From contig NZ_JABBCQ020000020.1 in assembly GCF_012844455.2 (NCBI RefSeq), positions 1 to 64,000 of the forward strand: 64,000 bases of DNA. Direction: 5' to 3'. Position numbers and translations under genes: made by a program. The notes beneath the pieces are model-generated. The model made no database searches, was not told the DNA's origin, and worked only from the letters and a program-made list of their open reading frames with translations. This DNA comes from Comamonas suwonensis. GTDB taxonomy: Bacteria; Pseudomonadota; Gammaproteobacteria; Burkholderiales; Burkholderiaceae_C. Shown here in pieces: positions 25,764 to 35,391 of this stretch; the stretch's first letter is position 1; each line of letters starts with the position of its first letter.

Positions 25764-28166
25764 TTAATTCCTGAACAGATCCAGGATTCGGCTGCGTTCT
25801 TCAGAAGCGGGTGCGGGTGTGGCACCCGGTCCGGCGTTATCGCCGCTGGAAGGCACAGATGCTTCCATACCCAGGCTGGAGATGCCGCCACTGCGGGCAT
25901 TTTCCTCGTAGTACCAGTCGCCTCCCATATTGACCACGCCGGGGGGGGCTTGTACCTCCGTCACGGGAACCCCCTTGAGTGCGTGCTGCATGAAGCTGAT
26001 CCAGATAGGCAGGCTCAGGCCGCCACCGGTTTCACGGGAGCCCAGATTGCGGGGCGTGTCGTAACCAATCCATGAGACGGCCGAGATGCTGGGCTGATAG
26101 CCGGCAAACCAGGCATCCACAGAATCGTTCGTCGTACCGGTCTTGCCGTACAGATCGGGGCGCTTGAGTGTGGCCTGTGCCTTGGCTGCGGTACCCACGC
26201 GTGCCACATCGTTGAGCAAGGTGCCAGTGATAAAGGCATTGCGCTCAGGAATGGCCTGGGGCAGGCTGCTGATGGGGGGAGGCGTGAACTCGGACAGGAT
26301 TCTGCCCTTGTGGTCTGTGACGCGAGCAATCAGCCAGGGGTTGAGGCGGTGGCCGCCATTGGCGAAGACCGAGTAAGCACCTGCCATTTGCAGCGGCGTG
26401 ACGGAACCTGCGCCCAGAGCCATGGTCAGGTACGCGGGCTGCTTGGAGGCTTCAAAGCCAAAGCGTGTCGCCCATTCCTGGCCGGTCTTGGGGCCGATTG
26501 CCTGCAGCAGGCGAATGGAGATCATGTTCTTGGACTTGTTCAAGCCCGTGCGCATGGTCATGGGGCCGGCATAGGTGCCGTCGTAGTTCTTGGGCTCCCA
26601 AGGCTGGCCGCCGGTGGTTGCTGCGCTGAAGAAGATTGGCGCGTCATTGATCATGGTTGTAGGCGAGAAACCATGCTCCAGCGCTGCCGAGTAGATGAAG
26701 GGCTTGAAGCTGGATCCGGGCTGGCGCCAAGCCTGAGTCACGTGATTGAACTTGTTCTTTTCAAAGTCAAAGCCGCCCACCAGTGCGCGAATTGCGCCGG
26801 TTTGAGTGGACACGGCGACAAATGCGCCTTCCACTTCAGGCAGCTGGGTGATTTCCCATGCGCCCTTGGCATTTTTGACAGCGCGGATCACCGCACCAGG
26901 GCGGATCTTGATATTGGGAGGTGCCTTGGGGCTAAGGCCGGACTCGGCCGGTTTGAGGTTGTCACCGGTGATGTCAAAGTGTGTGCCATCAGCGCGTGCA
27001 GCCACGATCTTGCGAGGTGAGGCTTCGAGCACCACGGCGGCAATCACATCGCCGTTGTCGGGGTGATTGGCCAGCACATCGTCAATCGCTTCTTCCAGCT
27101 CCTGCGGGTTGCCGGGCAAGGTGATAAATTTTTCAGGGCCGCGGTACTTTTGGCGGCGCTCGTAGTTCATGATGCCTTCGCGCAGAGCCTTGTAAGCGGC
27201 TTCTTGTTCGCCTGCATTCAGGGTGGTGTAGACGTTCAGGCCGCGTGTGTACGCATCGTTGCCGTATTGGGCAAAGATTAGCTGACGCGCCATTTCCGCC
27301 ACGTATTCAGCATGAACACGGGTGGAATTGGAGGCGGTTCGCAGCTTGAGTGGCTCTTCCTTGGCCTGCTTGGCTTGCTCGGCGGTGATGAAGCCGTTTT
27401 CTTCCATGCGCTCAATGATGTAGAGCTGGCGAATGCGGGCACGCTTGGGGTTGCTGATCGGGTTATAGGCAGACGGGGCCTTGGGGAGACCCGCCAGCAT
27501 GGCGGCTTCAGCAACGGTGATGTCTTTCAGGGGGTGGCCGAAGTACGCTTCGCTGGCAGCAGCAAAACCATAGGCGCGGTTGCCCAGAAAGATCTGATTC
27601 ATGTAGATCTCAAGAATCTGCTCCTTGGTGAGCAGGTGCTCTAACTTGAAGGTCAGCAGAATTTCGTAGATCTTGCGGGTGTATGTCTTCTCGGAGGTCA
27701 GGTACACATTGCGCGCCACCTGCATGGTGATGGTGGATGCGCCTTGGCTTTTGACCTTGCCCAGATTGGCGAGCGCAGCACGCAACATGCCCTTGTAGTC
27801 CACGCCACCATGCTCAAAGAAGCGCGTGTCTTCAATGGCCAGTACCGCATTGGTCATGACCTTGGGAATTTCTTGAATCGGCGTCAGTGTGCGGCGCTCT
27901 TCACCAAACTCGCCTAGCAGAGCGCCTTCGCTGGAGTACACCCGCAGCGGCAGCTTGGGACGGTAATCCGCCAGCTCGGAGACGTCAGGAAGGTTGGGGT
28001 AGGCCATGGCCAGCGCCACAGCGACAGCCAGCAAGATTGCCAGCGCGCCCGCAACTGCCAGGCCCATGAGCCAGAAGATGGAGCGCAGCAACCAGTGCAT
28101 GCGTTTTTTAGGAGCTTTGGATCCAGGCGCTGGAGCCTGATGGGCAGAATGTTCTGATGGCGGCAT
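25764..28166 (-). CDS. mrcA: Penicillin-binding protein 1A (transglycosylase/transpeptidase)
   Basis: 800-residue class A PBP that polymerises and cross-links peptidoglycan in the periplasm. It has a cytoplasmic start ('APGSKAPKKRMHWLLR'), a membrane anchor ('LMGLAVAGALAILLAVAVAL'), and a GT51 transglycosylase domain with the catalytic Glu in 'AIEDTRFFEHGGVDY'. An OB-like insert follows, then the transpeptidase domain with 'GSSFKPFIYSAA' (SxxK), 'SKN' and 'YGKTGTTNDSVDAWF' (KTG). The Ser/Pro/Gly-rich C-terminal tail is probably disordered. It is divergent from pilM, the standard arrangement in beta- and gammaproteobacteria. Confidence 0.97.
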   Translation of the reverse strand: MPPSEHSAHQAPAPGSKAPKKRMHWLLRSIFWLMGLAVAGALAILLAVAVALAMAYPNLPDVSELADYRPKLPLRVYSSEGALLGEFGEERRTLTPIQEIPKVMTNAVLAIEDTRFFEHGGVDYKGMLRAALANLGKVKSQGASTITMQVARNVYLTSEKTYTRKIYEILLTFKLEHLLTKEQILEIYMNQIFLGNRAYGFAAASEAYFGHPLKDITVAEAAMLAGLPKAPSAYNPISNPKRARIRQLYIIERMEENGFITAEQAKQAKEEPLKLRTASNSTRVHAEYVAEMARQLIFAQYGNDAYTRGLNVYTTLNAGEQEAAYKALREGIMNYERRQKYRGPEKFITLPGNPQELEEAIDDVLANHPDNGDVIAAVVLEASPRKIVAARADGTHFDITGDNLKPAESGLSPKAPPNIKIRPGAVIRAVKNAKGAWEITQLPEVEGAFVAVSTQTGAIRALVGGFDFEKNKFNHVTQAWRQPGSSFKPFIYSAALEHGFSPTTMINDAPIFFSAATTGGQPWEPKNYDGTYAGPMTMRTGLNKSKNMISIRLLQAIGPKTGQEWATRFGFEASKQPAYLTMALGAGSVTPLQMAGAYSVFANGGHRLNPWLIARVTDHKGRILSEFTPPPISSLPQAIPERNAFITGTLLNDVARVGTAAKAQATLKRPDLYGKTGTTNDSVDAWFAGYQPSISAVSWIGYDTPRNLGSRETGGGLSLPIWISFMQHALKGVPVTEVQAPPGVVNMGGDWYYEENARSGGISSLGMEASVPSSGDNAGPGATPAPASEERSRILDLFRN

Positions 28167-28410
28167 TTCGCAGTATGAGCAAGAGGTGGGGCATTATAGA
28201 AATCCCCTTCAGAAAAGCATCTTTGTGACGATGTGGATGTCACACGTTGGCTGAATCCTAAAGCACAGGGTAAGCACTGTTGCATGAGTGGATGCTGCTG
28301 CACCCCTGTTTGATGTTACACAAGGTTGTCTTTTTTTGACCACGAAATGCGTGGGAAATGGCTACAGCAAAGCGTGGGTTGCTATAGCTTGCTGCTAGGA
28401 TTCCCATGTA

Positions 28411-28439
28411 TTGCTGGCTTTTGTTTCCATTCTTACAAT
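28411..28439 (+). promoter_or_regulatory. Candidate pilMNOPQ promoter
   Basis: TTGCTG (28411-28416), 17-base spacer, TACAAT (28434-28439). The -10 is good and the -35 weak. Transcription would start only a few bases before the GGGGGG ribosome site of pilM, giving a very short leader. The rest of the 286-base mrcA-pilM gap holds a fragment of the family repeat near 28381 and nothing else I can name. Confidence 0.45.
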
Positions 28440-28452
28440 CTAGGGGGGCACG

Positions 28453-29532
28453 TTGATTGCTCTGAGTTCTTTATTCAGCCGTCAGCCTGCACCATTGCTT
28501 GGCATTGATGTCAGCTCCTCCAGCGTGAAGTTGGTTGAGCTGACCAAAAGCAAGTCAGGTGAGTGGCAACTGGAGCGTTGTGCGATTGAGCCTCTTGAAA
28601 AAGGCTGGATCACCGACGGCAACATCGAAAAATTTGACGAAGTCGCAGAGGCGGTTCGTCGTTTGGTCAAAAAAAGCGGTACACGCACCAAGCAGGTAGC
28701 CATGGCACTGCCTGCTGCTGCAGTGATTACCAAAAAAATCACGTTGCCCGCCGGCTTGTCTGAGCTGGAAATGGAAGTGCAGGTCGAATCCGAAGCCAAT
28801 CAGTACATCCCGTTTTCCCTCGATGAGGTGAGTCTTGACTTCTGTGTCATCGGTCCATCCTCGGTTTCTTCGGGTGACGTGGACGTGCTGATTGCCGCCT
28901 CGCGCAAGGAAAAAGTTCAAGACCGTCAGGGCTTGGCAGAAGCTGCTGGCTTGAAGCCCATCGTGGTGGATATTGAGCCCTATGCGGCCCGAATGGCTGC
29001 GACACGCCTAGTTTCCAGACTAAGCAACGCTGGGCAGGATGCCGTGGTCGCGCTGTTTGAGGTGGGCGCGATGACCACCAGCATGCAGGTGCTGCGCAAT
29101 GACGAAGTGCTGTATGAACGTGATCAGGCGTTTGGTGGCGCGCAGCTGACGCAGCTGATTGCGCGGCAATACGGTTTTTCACCTGAAGAGGCCGAGGCCA
29201 AAAAACGCAGTGGTGAATTGCCTGACGACTACGCAACGGGCGTGCTCAAGCCTTTTGTACAGAGCCTGACGCAGGAAGTCGCTCGCGCGCTGCAGTTTTT
29301 CTTTACCAGCACGCCATACAACCGTGTTGACCATGTCTTGCTGGCAGGGGGGTCTGCGTCCTTGCCCGGCTTGGTGGAGGCCGTCAGTCAACAGACCGGA
29401 TGCGCCTGCAGCCTTGCCAACCCATTTGATGGTATGGAAATTGGCAGTGCTGTGCGCCTGAAGAAGATGGCACGTGAGGCACCGTCTTATTTGACCTCTT
29501 GCGGTCTGGCCATGCGGAGGTTTCAAGAGTGA
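28453..29532 (+). CDS. pilM: Type IV pilus inner-membrane platform protein PilM
   Basis: 359-residue cytoplasmic actin-like ATPase fold that binds the N-terminal tail of PilN and links the pilus motor to the alignment complex. Nucleotide-binding motifs 'LLGIDVSSSSVKLVEL' near the start and 'VLLAGGSASLPGLVEAV' near the end are present. The start is TTG at 28453, preceded by AGGGGGGC at a good distance; no ATG fits better. First gene of pilMNOPQ; its stop overlaps the GTG start of pilN. Confidence 0.96.
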   Translation: MIALSSLFSRQPAPLLGIDVSSSSVKLVELTKSKSGEWQLERCAIEPLEKGWITDGNIEKFDEVAEAVRRLVKKSGTRTKQVAMALPAAAVITKKITLPAGLSELEMEVQVESEANQYIPFSLDEVSLDFCVIGPSSVSSGDVDVLIAASRKEKVQDRQGLAEAAGLKPIVVDIEPYAARMAATRLVSRLSNAGQDAVVALFEVGAMTTSMQVLRNDEVLYERDQAFGGAQLTQLIARQYGFSPEEAEAKKRSGELPDDYATGVLKPFVQSLTQEVARALQFFFTSTPYNRVDHVLLAGGSASLPGLVEAVSQQTGCACSLANPFDGMEIGSAVRLKKMAREAPSYLTSCGLAMRRFQE

Positions 29533-30140
29533 TATTGATCAACCTTTTACCGCACCGCGAAGCCGCCAAGAAACGTCGAAAAGAGGCGTTTCAGGTCAAT
29601 ATGGTGATGGCAGCGATTGCCGGACTGCTGATTGCGGGGCTGATTTACTGGTATTTCCAGATCATGATTGAAGGGCAGCAGAACAAGAACAATCTGCTGC
29701 GCTCCGAGATCAAGGTTCTGGAAACCCAGATCAAAGAAATTGACGGGCTGGAGGCCGAAATTGCTGCGTTGCGTGCTCGTCAGAAGGCTGTGGAAGACCT
29801 GCAGTCTGATCGCAATCTGCCGGTGCATATGCTCAATGAGCTGGTGAAGCAATTGCCGGATGGCGTCTACCTCAGCAGCATCAAGCAAGACGGTTTGCTG
29901 GTGACCATGCAGGGAACTGCGCAATCGAATGAGCGCATTTCCGAAATGCTGCGCAATCTTACCGAAGGCACGGCGTGGTTCTCCAAGCCTGAGCTGATGG
30001 AAATTGTGGCCAAGACCGTCGATGTGACTGCGAAGGACAAGCGCCGCGCAGCTGCATTCACATTGCGCTTCAATCTGACAAGAGCCAGCGATGCAGAGAA
30101 AAGTCTGACCGCTGCCACTTCTTCTGTGAAGGCGCAGTAA
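29529..30140 (+). CDS. pilN: Type IV pilus assembly protein PilN
   Basis: 203 residues. The GTG start at 29529 overlaps the pilM stop (GTGA) and gives the family N-terminus 'ILINLLPHREAAKKRRKEAF', the short cytoplasmic segment that docks into PilM. A GGAGG ribosome site precedes it. One membrane helix ('MVMAAIAGLLIAGLIYWYF') and a periplasmic coiled coil ('IKVLETQIKEIDGLEAEIAA') follow, then a ferredoxin-like domain that pairs with PilO. Confidence 0.96.
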   Translation: MILINLLPHREAAKKRRKEAFQVNMVMAAIAGLLIAGLIYWYFQIMIEGQQNKNNLLRSEIKVLETQIKEIDGLEAEIAALRARQKAVEDLQSDRNLPVHMLNELVKQLPDGVYLSSIKQDGLLVTMQGTAQSNERISEMLRNLTEGTAWFSKPELMEIVAKTVDVTAKDKRRAAAFTLRFNLTRASDAEKSLTAATSSVKAQ

Positions 30141-30814
30141 TGGCAAAAAAGAAGAAATCTTCAGATATTGATTTCGCTGCGCTGCAGGAAAAAATTCAGC
30201 GACAGTTTCGTAATCTGGACCCCAACGATCCATCGGTTTGGCCAGCGTTGCCCAAGGCATTGCTATACACCGTGGTTGCCATCGCCGTTGCTGCTGTTGT
30301 GTGGTTTGTCATGCTCAAGGACTACGAAACAGAGCTGGAAACCGAGCGCGCAACCGAGGTGACTTTGCGCGATGACTACACCAAGAAGATGCTCAAGGCC
30401 GTGAGCCTTGAAGGCTTGAAGAAGCAGCGTGAGCAGGTGCAGCAGTACGTGACGCAGCTGGAAAAACAATTGCCCAGTAAAGCAGAAATGGCGGCTTTGC
30501 TTTCGGATATCAATCAGGCTGGCTTGGGGCGAAGTCTTCAGTTCGAGGTATTCCGTCCAGGAGCCATGGTGGCCAAGGAGTACTACGCCGAGCTACCTAT
30601 TACTCTGAAGGTGACCGGTAGTTATCACGATATTGGATCTTTTGCTTCGGATGTCGCTTTTCTTTCTCGCATCGTGACCTTGAATAACTTGTCTATTGCA
30701 CCTGCAGGCAAGGATGGTGAGGTACTGACTATGGATGCCACAGCACGTACCTTCCGCTATCTGGATGCGGACGAGGTGAAGGCTCAGCGTGATGCGGCTA
30801 AGGGGAAGAAATGA
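30140..30814 (+). CDS. pilO: Type IV pilus assembly protein PilO
   Basis: 224-residue bitopic inner-membrane protein, partner of PilN and PilP in the periplasmic alignment complex. It has a cytoplasmic start ('AKKKKSSDIDFAALQEKIQR'), one helix ('LLYTVVAIAVAAVVWFVML'), a coiled coil ('LEGLKKQREQVQQYVTQLEK') and the periplasmic domain with 'ITLKVTGSYHDIGSFASDVA'. The ATG shares a base with the pilN stop, and the end overlaps pilP by four bases. Confidence 0.95.
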   Translation: MAKKKKSSDIDFAALQEKIQRQFRNLDPNDPSVWPALPKALLYTVVAIAVAAVVWFVMLKDYETELETERATEVTLRDDYTKKMLKAVSLEGLKKQREQVQQYVTQLEKQLPSKAEMAALLSDINQAGLGRSLQFEVFRPGAMVAKEYYAELPITLKVTGSYHDIGSFASDVAFLSRIVTLNNLSIAPAGKDGEVLTMDATARTFRYLDADEVKAQRDAAKGKK

Positions 30815-31362
30815 GCAAGTTTCTGTTGAACCCTCTCTGGCTGGCTTTGGTAGGTAGTGCTCTATTAGTGGGCTGCACTTCATCTGAAGAAGATCAGTTG
30901 CGAGAGTGGATGGCTCAAGAGCGTGCCAATGCCAAGCCAAATGTGAAGCCCCTAGATGAGCCCAAGCCCTTTAAGCCTCAGATGTACACCGGAGCAGAGG
31001 GGATGGATCCATTCAATCCGCTCAAGCTGATTCAGGTGCTGCGCAAGGAGTCTGCTCAGTCCAATATCAGCACGGCTTTGCTGACACCGGAACTGAATCG
31101 ACGCAAGGAACCTCTGGAAGCTGAGCCGCTGGATGCCATGAGCATGGTGGGTAGCTTGGATAAAAAGAGTGTTCCGACGGCCTTGGTGAAGGTGGGTGCG
31201 TTGCTCTATCAGGTGCGCGTTGGCAATTACCTGGGGCAGAACTACGGAAAAATTACCAAGATCACTGAAAACTCCATCCAGTTGCGCGAAATTGTTCAGG
31301 ATGGTGGTGGTGACTGGATTGAGAGAACAAGCACTTTAGAGTTGCAGGAGGTTAGCAAATGA
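30811..31362 (+). CDS. pilP: Type IV pilus lipoprotein PilP
   Basis: 183-residue periplasmic lipoprotein connecting PilN-PilO to the secretin PilQ. The lipobox is in 'VGSALLVGCTSSEEDQL', followed by a proline-rich linker ('NVKPLDEPKPFKPQMY') and the HR domain with 'ALVKVGALLYQVRVGNYLG'. Start (ATGA overlap with pilO) and end (ATGA overlap with pilQ) show tight coupling. Confidence 0.95.
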   Translation: MSKFLLNPLWLALVGSALLVGCTSSEEDQLREWMAQERANAKPNVKPLDEPKPFKPQMYTGAEGMDPFNPLKLIQVLRKESAQSNISTALLTPELNRRKEPLEAEPLDAMSMVGSLDKKSVPTALVKVGALLYQVRVGNYLGQNYGKITKITENSIQLREIVQDGGGDWIERTSTLELQEVSK

Positions 31363-33461
31363 TGGGTAGTAATCGCAGGACTTTGGCGAAGGCCCGTTGG
31401 GGACTGACACTGGGCAGTCTTTTGCTTTCTTCCGCAGCCTGGGCTCAGGCGCGTATTGAGTCTGTGACTGGAACATTACAGTCGGGCTCCGAGGTCATCC
31501 GAGTCGAACTGTCTGAGCCCTTGGCCGCAGATCCGACAGGGTTTGTGGTGCAGACGCCTGCACGAATTGCGCTTGATTTTCCGGGTGTGACGAATGGTTC
31601 AGGAAAATCACTCCTTGAATTTAATCAGGGTAACTTGCGCTCTGCCAACCTCGTAGAGGCTTCTGGTCGTTCACGTCTGGTACTGAATCTCAAGGCAGCC
31701 ACAACGTATCGCTTGCAGCGCCAAGGCAAGTCGTTGCTGATTTTGCTTGACCCTGCTGGTGCGGTCGCATCTGCCTCAGGCTCGGCACCGGCTGTGACGC
31801 CAGTTTTTGAGAGCAAGTCTGCATCATCTGATATGACACCTATCCGAGGCGTGGATTTCCGCCGCGGTAGCGATGGCTCTGGGCGGATTGTTGTGAGTTT
31901 GGGCAACAGCCAGGTGGGAGTGGACTTGCGTCAGGAGGGTAAGGGCTTGACCGTTGATTTTCTGCGGACTGCATTGCCGGAAAATTTGCGCAAAAAACTG
32001 GATGTGGCCGACTTTGGTACCCCGGTACAAACCATCTCTACCAGCCAGCAAGGTGATCATGTGCGCATGCGCATTGAGCCTGTGGGCGATTGGGAGCACA
32101 GCGCATACCAGAGCGACAATCAGTTCGTGGTAGAGGTGCGCCAGAAAAAGGTCGATACTAGCAAGCTGACGCAAGGCCCTGGCTATAGCGGTGAAAAGCT
32201 GTCGCTGAATTTCCAGAATATTGAAGTGCGCTCGCTGCTGCAGGTCATCGCCGATTTCACCAACTTCAATATCGTGACTTCGGATACGGTGACTGGCGCT
32301 TTGACGCTGCGCTTGAAAGATGTTCCGTGGGATCAGGCTCTGCAGATCATCATGGATGCCAAGGGGCTTGGTATGCGAAAGTCGGGCTCTGTGCTCTGGA
32401 TCGCGCCCAAGGATGAGATTGATGCGCGTACCAAGCGCGACTATGAAGCAGCCATGGAAATCCAGAAGCTGGAGCCGCTGCGGACACAGGGCTTTCAGCT
32501 GAACTATGCCAAGGCTGGGGATATTCTTCAGCAGATTACGACTTCGTCGGGTGGCGGCGGGGGTGGCACTGGTAATAGCACACGCTTTCTGTCCTCTCGT
32601 GGCTCTGCTATTTCAGAACCGCGTACCAATCAGCTGTTTGTGACGGACACGCCAACCAAGCTGGAGGAAATGAAAAACTTGCTGGCTACGTTGGATGTGC
32701 CTGTGCGACAAGTCATGATTGAAGCCCGGATTGTGGAGGCCAGAGATACCTTTGGACGCTCACTTGGGGTTAAGTTTGGTGGAGGGGCTGTTGGCAGCAA
32801 CGCCTCAATGACGTCAACTCAGTTCTTGCCTGATGGTGCGAACACAAAGTTTCCAAGCGGAAATTTTGTAAATTTGCCAGCCAGCATTTCGGGTATCAAT
32901 ACGGTGGGTCAGCTGGCCTTCTCTGTCTTCAATAGCTCGATGAGTCGTTTCCTGTCCTTGGAGCTGTCGGCTTTGGAGGCCGAAGGCGACGGAAAGATCA
33001 TTTCAAACCCACGTCTGGTGACGGCCGATCAGAACAAGGCATTGATTGAGCAAGGTACGGAATATCCATACTCCGTCACGGCGCCTAATGGTGCGACCAC
33101 CATTTCGTTCAAGAAGGCGGTTCTCAAGCTGGAAGTAACGCCTCAGATAACACCCGAAGGCGACATCATTCTCGATTTGGATGTGAACAAGGATAGCCGC
33201 GGAGAGACGACGACACAGGGCGTTGCCATTGACACCAAACACATCAAGACCCAGGTGCTGGTGGAGAACGGTGGAACAGTGGTGATTGGTGGTATTTTCG
33301 AGATGGAAGAGACCAATCAGGTCAATAAAGTACCTTTGTTTGGCGATTTGCCGGTGTTGGGGCATCTTTTCCGCAACAACACAAAGGCCTCTAGCAAGCG
33401 TGAAATGCTGGTGTTCATTACGCCAAAAATGCTCAGCCAGGTTCGGAACTCCGGCAAATAA
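31359..33461 (+). CDS. pilQ: Type IV pilus secretin PilQ
   Basis: 700-residue outer-membrane secretin that forms the exit pore for the pilus. Signal peptide ('WGLTLGSLLLSSAAWAQ'), an N-terminal peptidoglycan-binding AMIN domain and a second AMIN-like segment, then the N0/STN segment ('LSLNFQNIEVRSLLQVIADF'), N1 ('FQLNYAKAGDILQQITTSSG', followed by a glycine-rich loop), and the secretin domain ('VPLFGDLPVLGHLFRNN', 'LVFITPKML'). A second ATG one codon in is an alternative start. The operon ends at the hairpin at 33482. Confidence 0.97.
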   Translation: MMGSNRRTLAKARWGLTLGSLLLSSAAWAQARIESVTGTLQSGSEVIRVELSEPLAADPTGFVVQTPARIALDFPGVTNGSGKSLLEFNQGNLRSANLVEASGRSRLVLNLKAATTYRLQRQGKSLLILLDPAGAVASASGSAPAVTPVFESKSASSDMTPIRGVDFRRGSDGSGRIVVSLGNSQVGVDLRQEGKGLTVDFLRTALPENLRKKLDVADFGTPVQTISTSQQGDHVRMRIEPVGDWEHSAYQSDNQFVVEVRQKKVDTSKLTQGPGYSGEKLSLNFQNIEVRSLLQVIADFTNFNIVTSDTVTGALTLRLKDVPWDQALQIIMDAKGLGMRKSGSVLWIAPKDEIDARTKRDYEAAMEIQKLEPLRTQGFQLNYAKAGDILQQITTSSGGGGGGTGNSTRFLSSRGSAISEPRTNQLFVTDTPTKLEEMKNLLATLDVPVRQVMIEARIVEARDTFGRSLGVKFGGGAVGSNASMTSTQFLPDGANTKFPSGNFVNLPASISGINTVGQLAFSVFNSSMSRFLSLELSALEAEGDGKIISNPRLVTADQNKALIEQGTEYPYSVTAPNGATTISFKKAVLKLEVTPQITPEGDIILDLDVNKDSRGETTTQGVAIDTKHIKTQVLVENGGTVVIGGIFEMEETNQVNKVPLFGDLPVLGHLFRNNTKASSKREMLVFITPKMLSQVRNSGK

Positions 33462-33481
33462 AGAGTTATCTGTGTGATTTG

Positions 33482-33517
33482 AAAAGGACTGCATCGTGAA
33501 TGGTGCAGTCCTTTTTT
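33482..33517 (+). terminator. Terminator of pilMNOPQ
   Basis: GAAAAGGACTGCA / TGCAGTCCTTTTTTC stem with a 10-base loop, 20 bases after the pilQ stop. It lies within the extended open frame in front of aroK, which argues that aroK starts further downstream. Confidence 0.88.
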
Positions 33518-33588
33518 CTTGCGGCCCCTCAAGGCTGCGACAATCTCTCGCATTGATGTTAGATGCAGGCCGCAGGCTTGATGCTGCA

Positions 33589-34125
33589 ATGAATTTTGTG
33601 ATGGATGCCCATATCGCACTGGTCGGACTGCCTGGAAGTGGAAAGTCCACCATTGGGCGTTACCTGGCCAAGCGCTGGTCTGTCCCCTTTGTGGATGTGG
33701 ATGTCGCGATTGAAGAGCACATTGGCTGCACGATTCGTGAGTTCTTTGCCAAAGAAGGTGAGCCAAAATTTCGTGATGTCGAGCAAGAAGTCTTGGCAAG
33801 ACTGCTTTCAAATCCACAGAAAATGGTTGTCGCCACCGGCGGTGGGGCAGTTCTCAGACCTGAAAATCGTCAGCAGCTGATGGCATATGCCCAAGTGGTT
33901 TATTTGAGTGCATCGCCTCATGAAATCGCAAAGCGACTGCAGCGCGATACACAGCGGCCATTGCTGCAGGTAGACAATCCTTTTCAGCGCCTGCTGGACC
34001 TGCATGCAATCAGAGATCCGTTTTACAAGGAAGTGGCTGATTTTGTGGTGGCAGGCGGAGGACTGTCTGCGGCACAGGTGGCCCAGCGGGTGGCAATGCA
34101 GGTTGAGTTGGGGCAGCATTCCTGA
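33589..34125 (+). CDS. aroK: Shikimate kinase
   Basis: Phosphorylates shikimate at the 3-hydroxyl with ATP, fifth step of chorismate synthesis. About 178 residues from 'MNFVMDAHIALVGLPGSGKS'; the next ATG at 33601 gives 174. Neither has a clear ribosome site. The P-loop 'GLPGSGKSTIGRYLA', shikimate-binding Asp in 'FVDVDVAIEEHIG', 'ATGGGAVLRPENR' and the lid arginine in 'RDTQRPLLQVDNP' are all present. It precedes aroB, the enzyme that supplies the pathway's first ring, in the common pil-aroK-aroB order. Confidence 0.95.
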   Translation: MNFVMDAHIALVGLPGSGKSTIGRYLAKRWSVPFVDVDVAIEEHIGCTIREFFAKEGEPKFRDVEQEVLARLLSNPQKMVVATGGGAVLRPENRQQLMAYAQVVYLSASPHEIAKRLQRDTQRPLLQVDNPFQRLLDLHAIRDPFYKEVADFVVAGGGLSAAQVAQRVAMQVELGQHS

Positions 34126-34151
34126 TTTTGAGTCAAATAGCTATCTGGCCT

Positions 34152-34171
34152 AGGTACTGTATACGGTACCT
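34152..34171. promoter_or_regulatory. 20-bp palindrome in the aroK-aroB gap
   Basis: AGGTACTGTATACGGTACCT: palindromic except for one pair. It lies 27 bases before the aroB GTG start. The AGGTAC arms recall the inverted repeat before msrP at 22565. The function is unknown. Confidence 0.45.
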
Positions 34172-34197
34172 GCTATGTATTTTGAGAGGGTTTCGAC

Positions 34198-35289
34198 GTG
34201 GAAACGGTGCACATTGATTTGGACGAGCGCAGCTATCCCATAGTGATAGCGGAGGACTTGCTGGCCCTGGGATCAACTTGGCAGGCCTTGCCCAAGGCCG
34301 CGGCGGCTTTGATTGTGACAAATGAGGTGGTTGCACCGCTTTACCTGTCGACGTTAAAGCAGGCGTTGAGCAGCAAGTATGGGCAAGTCCATGAGGTGGT
34401 GCTACCCGATGGCGAGGCACACAAGGACTGGCAGACGCTGAATCTGATATTTGATGCGTTGCTTACCCATGGCTGTGACCGCAGGACTGTGCTGTTTGCA
34501 CTGGGCGGCGGAGTGGTGGGTGATATGACAGGTTTTGCCGCCGCCAGCTATATGCGCGGAGTGCCTTTTGTGCAGGTGCCGACTACATTGCTCTCGCAGG
34601 TTGATTCCTCTGTGGGCGGCAAGACCGCCATCAACCATCCTTTGGGCAAGAACATGATTGGTGCGTTCTACCAGCCTCAGCTGGTGGTCTGCGATCTTGC
34701 GACGCTGGATACCTTGCCGCAGCGCGAGCTGAGTGCGGGTTTGGGCGAAATCATCAAGTACGGCCCGATTGCTGACATGCAGTTCTTTGATTGGCTTGAG
34801 CAAAACATCAATGGCTTGCTGAGTCGAGATCGCACGCTGTTGGCGCATGCCGTCAAGCGCAGCGTGGAAATCAAGGCCTGGGTTGTAGGGCAGGATGAAA
34901 AAGAGGCTGGACTGCGGGCTATCCTCAATTTTGGTCATACCTTTGGTCATGCAATTGAGGCGGGCATGGGCTATGGCAACTGGCTGCACGGCGAAGGCGT
35001 TGCCGCGGGCATGGTGATGGCGGCAGAGCTTTCCAAGCGTCTGGGCATGGTTGATGAGCACTTTGTCTTGCGTCTGCGCACTTTGATTGAGCGCGCAGGT
35101 TTGCCCGTGCGCGGCGCGATCATTGATGTGCAGGACAATGCGGGCCGCTATCTTGAGCTGATGCGCGTCGACAAAAAATCGGAAGCAGGTGAAATTCGCT
35201 TCGTGCTGATTGATGGGGCTGGTCGGGCGGCGATGCGCTCTGCGCCCGATGCTATGGTGCGTGAAGTCATTGAGAGCTGCTGCGCCTGA
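34198..35289 (+). CDS. aroB: 3-dehydroquinate synthase
   Basis: NAD- and metal-dependent cyclisation of DAHP to 3-dehydroquinate, second step of the shikimate route. 363 residues from a GTG start ('[20 protein letters not shown]') with a GAGAGGG ribosome site. '[20 protein letters not shown]' binds NAD; '[19 protein letters not shown]' is the substrate loop; the zinc ligands are in '[10 protein letters not shown]' (Glu) and '[13 protein letters not shown]' and '[11 protein letters not shown]' (His). It lies 72 bases after aroK. Confidence 0.98.
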   Translation: METVHIDLDERSYPIVIAEDLLALGSTWQALPKAAAALIVTNEVVAPLYLSTLKQALSSKYGQVHEVVLPDGEAHKDWQTLNLIFDALLTHGCDRRTVLFALGGGVVGDMTGFAAASYMRGVPFVQVPTTLLSQVDSSVGGKTAINHPLGKNMIGAFYQPQLVVCDLATLDTLPQRELSAGLGEIIKYGPIADMQFFDWLEQNINGLLSRDRTLLAHAVKRSVEIKAWVVGQDEKEAGLRAILNFGHTFGHAIEAGMGYGNWLHGEGVAAGMVMAAELSKRLGMVDEHFVLRLRTLIERAGLPVRGAIIDVQDNAGRYLELMRVDKKSEAGEIRFVLIDGAGRAAMRSAPDAMVREVIESCCA

Positions 35290-35391
35290 AGCGCAGAAGA
35301 TCAGGCGCCTGCTCCAAAGACACATCAGGAGCTGTTCCAGGCTGGGAATGAGCTGCTAGAGTGACTTCATTCAGTTGTTGAGGCAGCTTGC

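Noticed and set aside
31359-33461. Glycine-rich stretch in PilQ as a frameshift sign
   Set aside because: A glycine/serine loop at this place is normal in secretins and the frame continues with conserved domains.
33496-33588. N-terminal extension of shikimate kinase
   Set aside because: It overlaps the pilQ terminator hairpin and adds residues not seen in the family; the P-loop would be displaced from its usual distance to the start.
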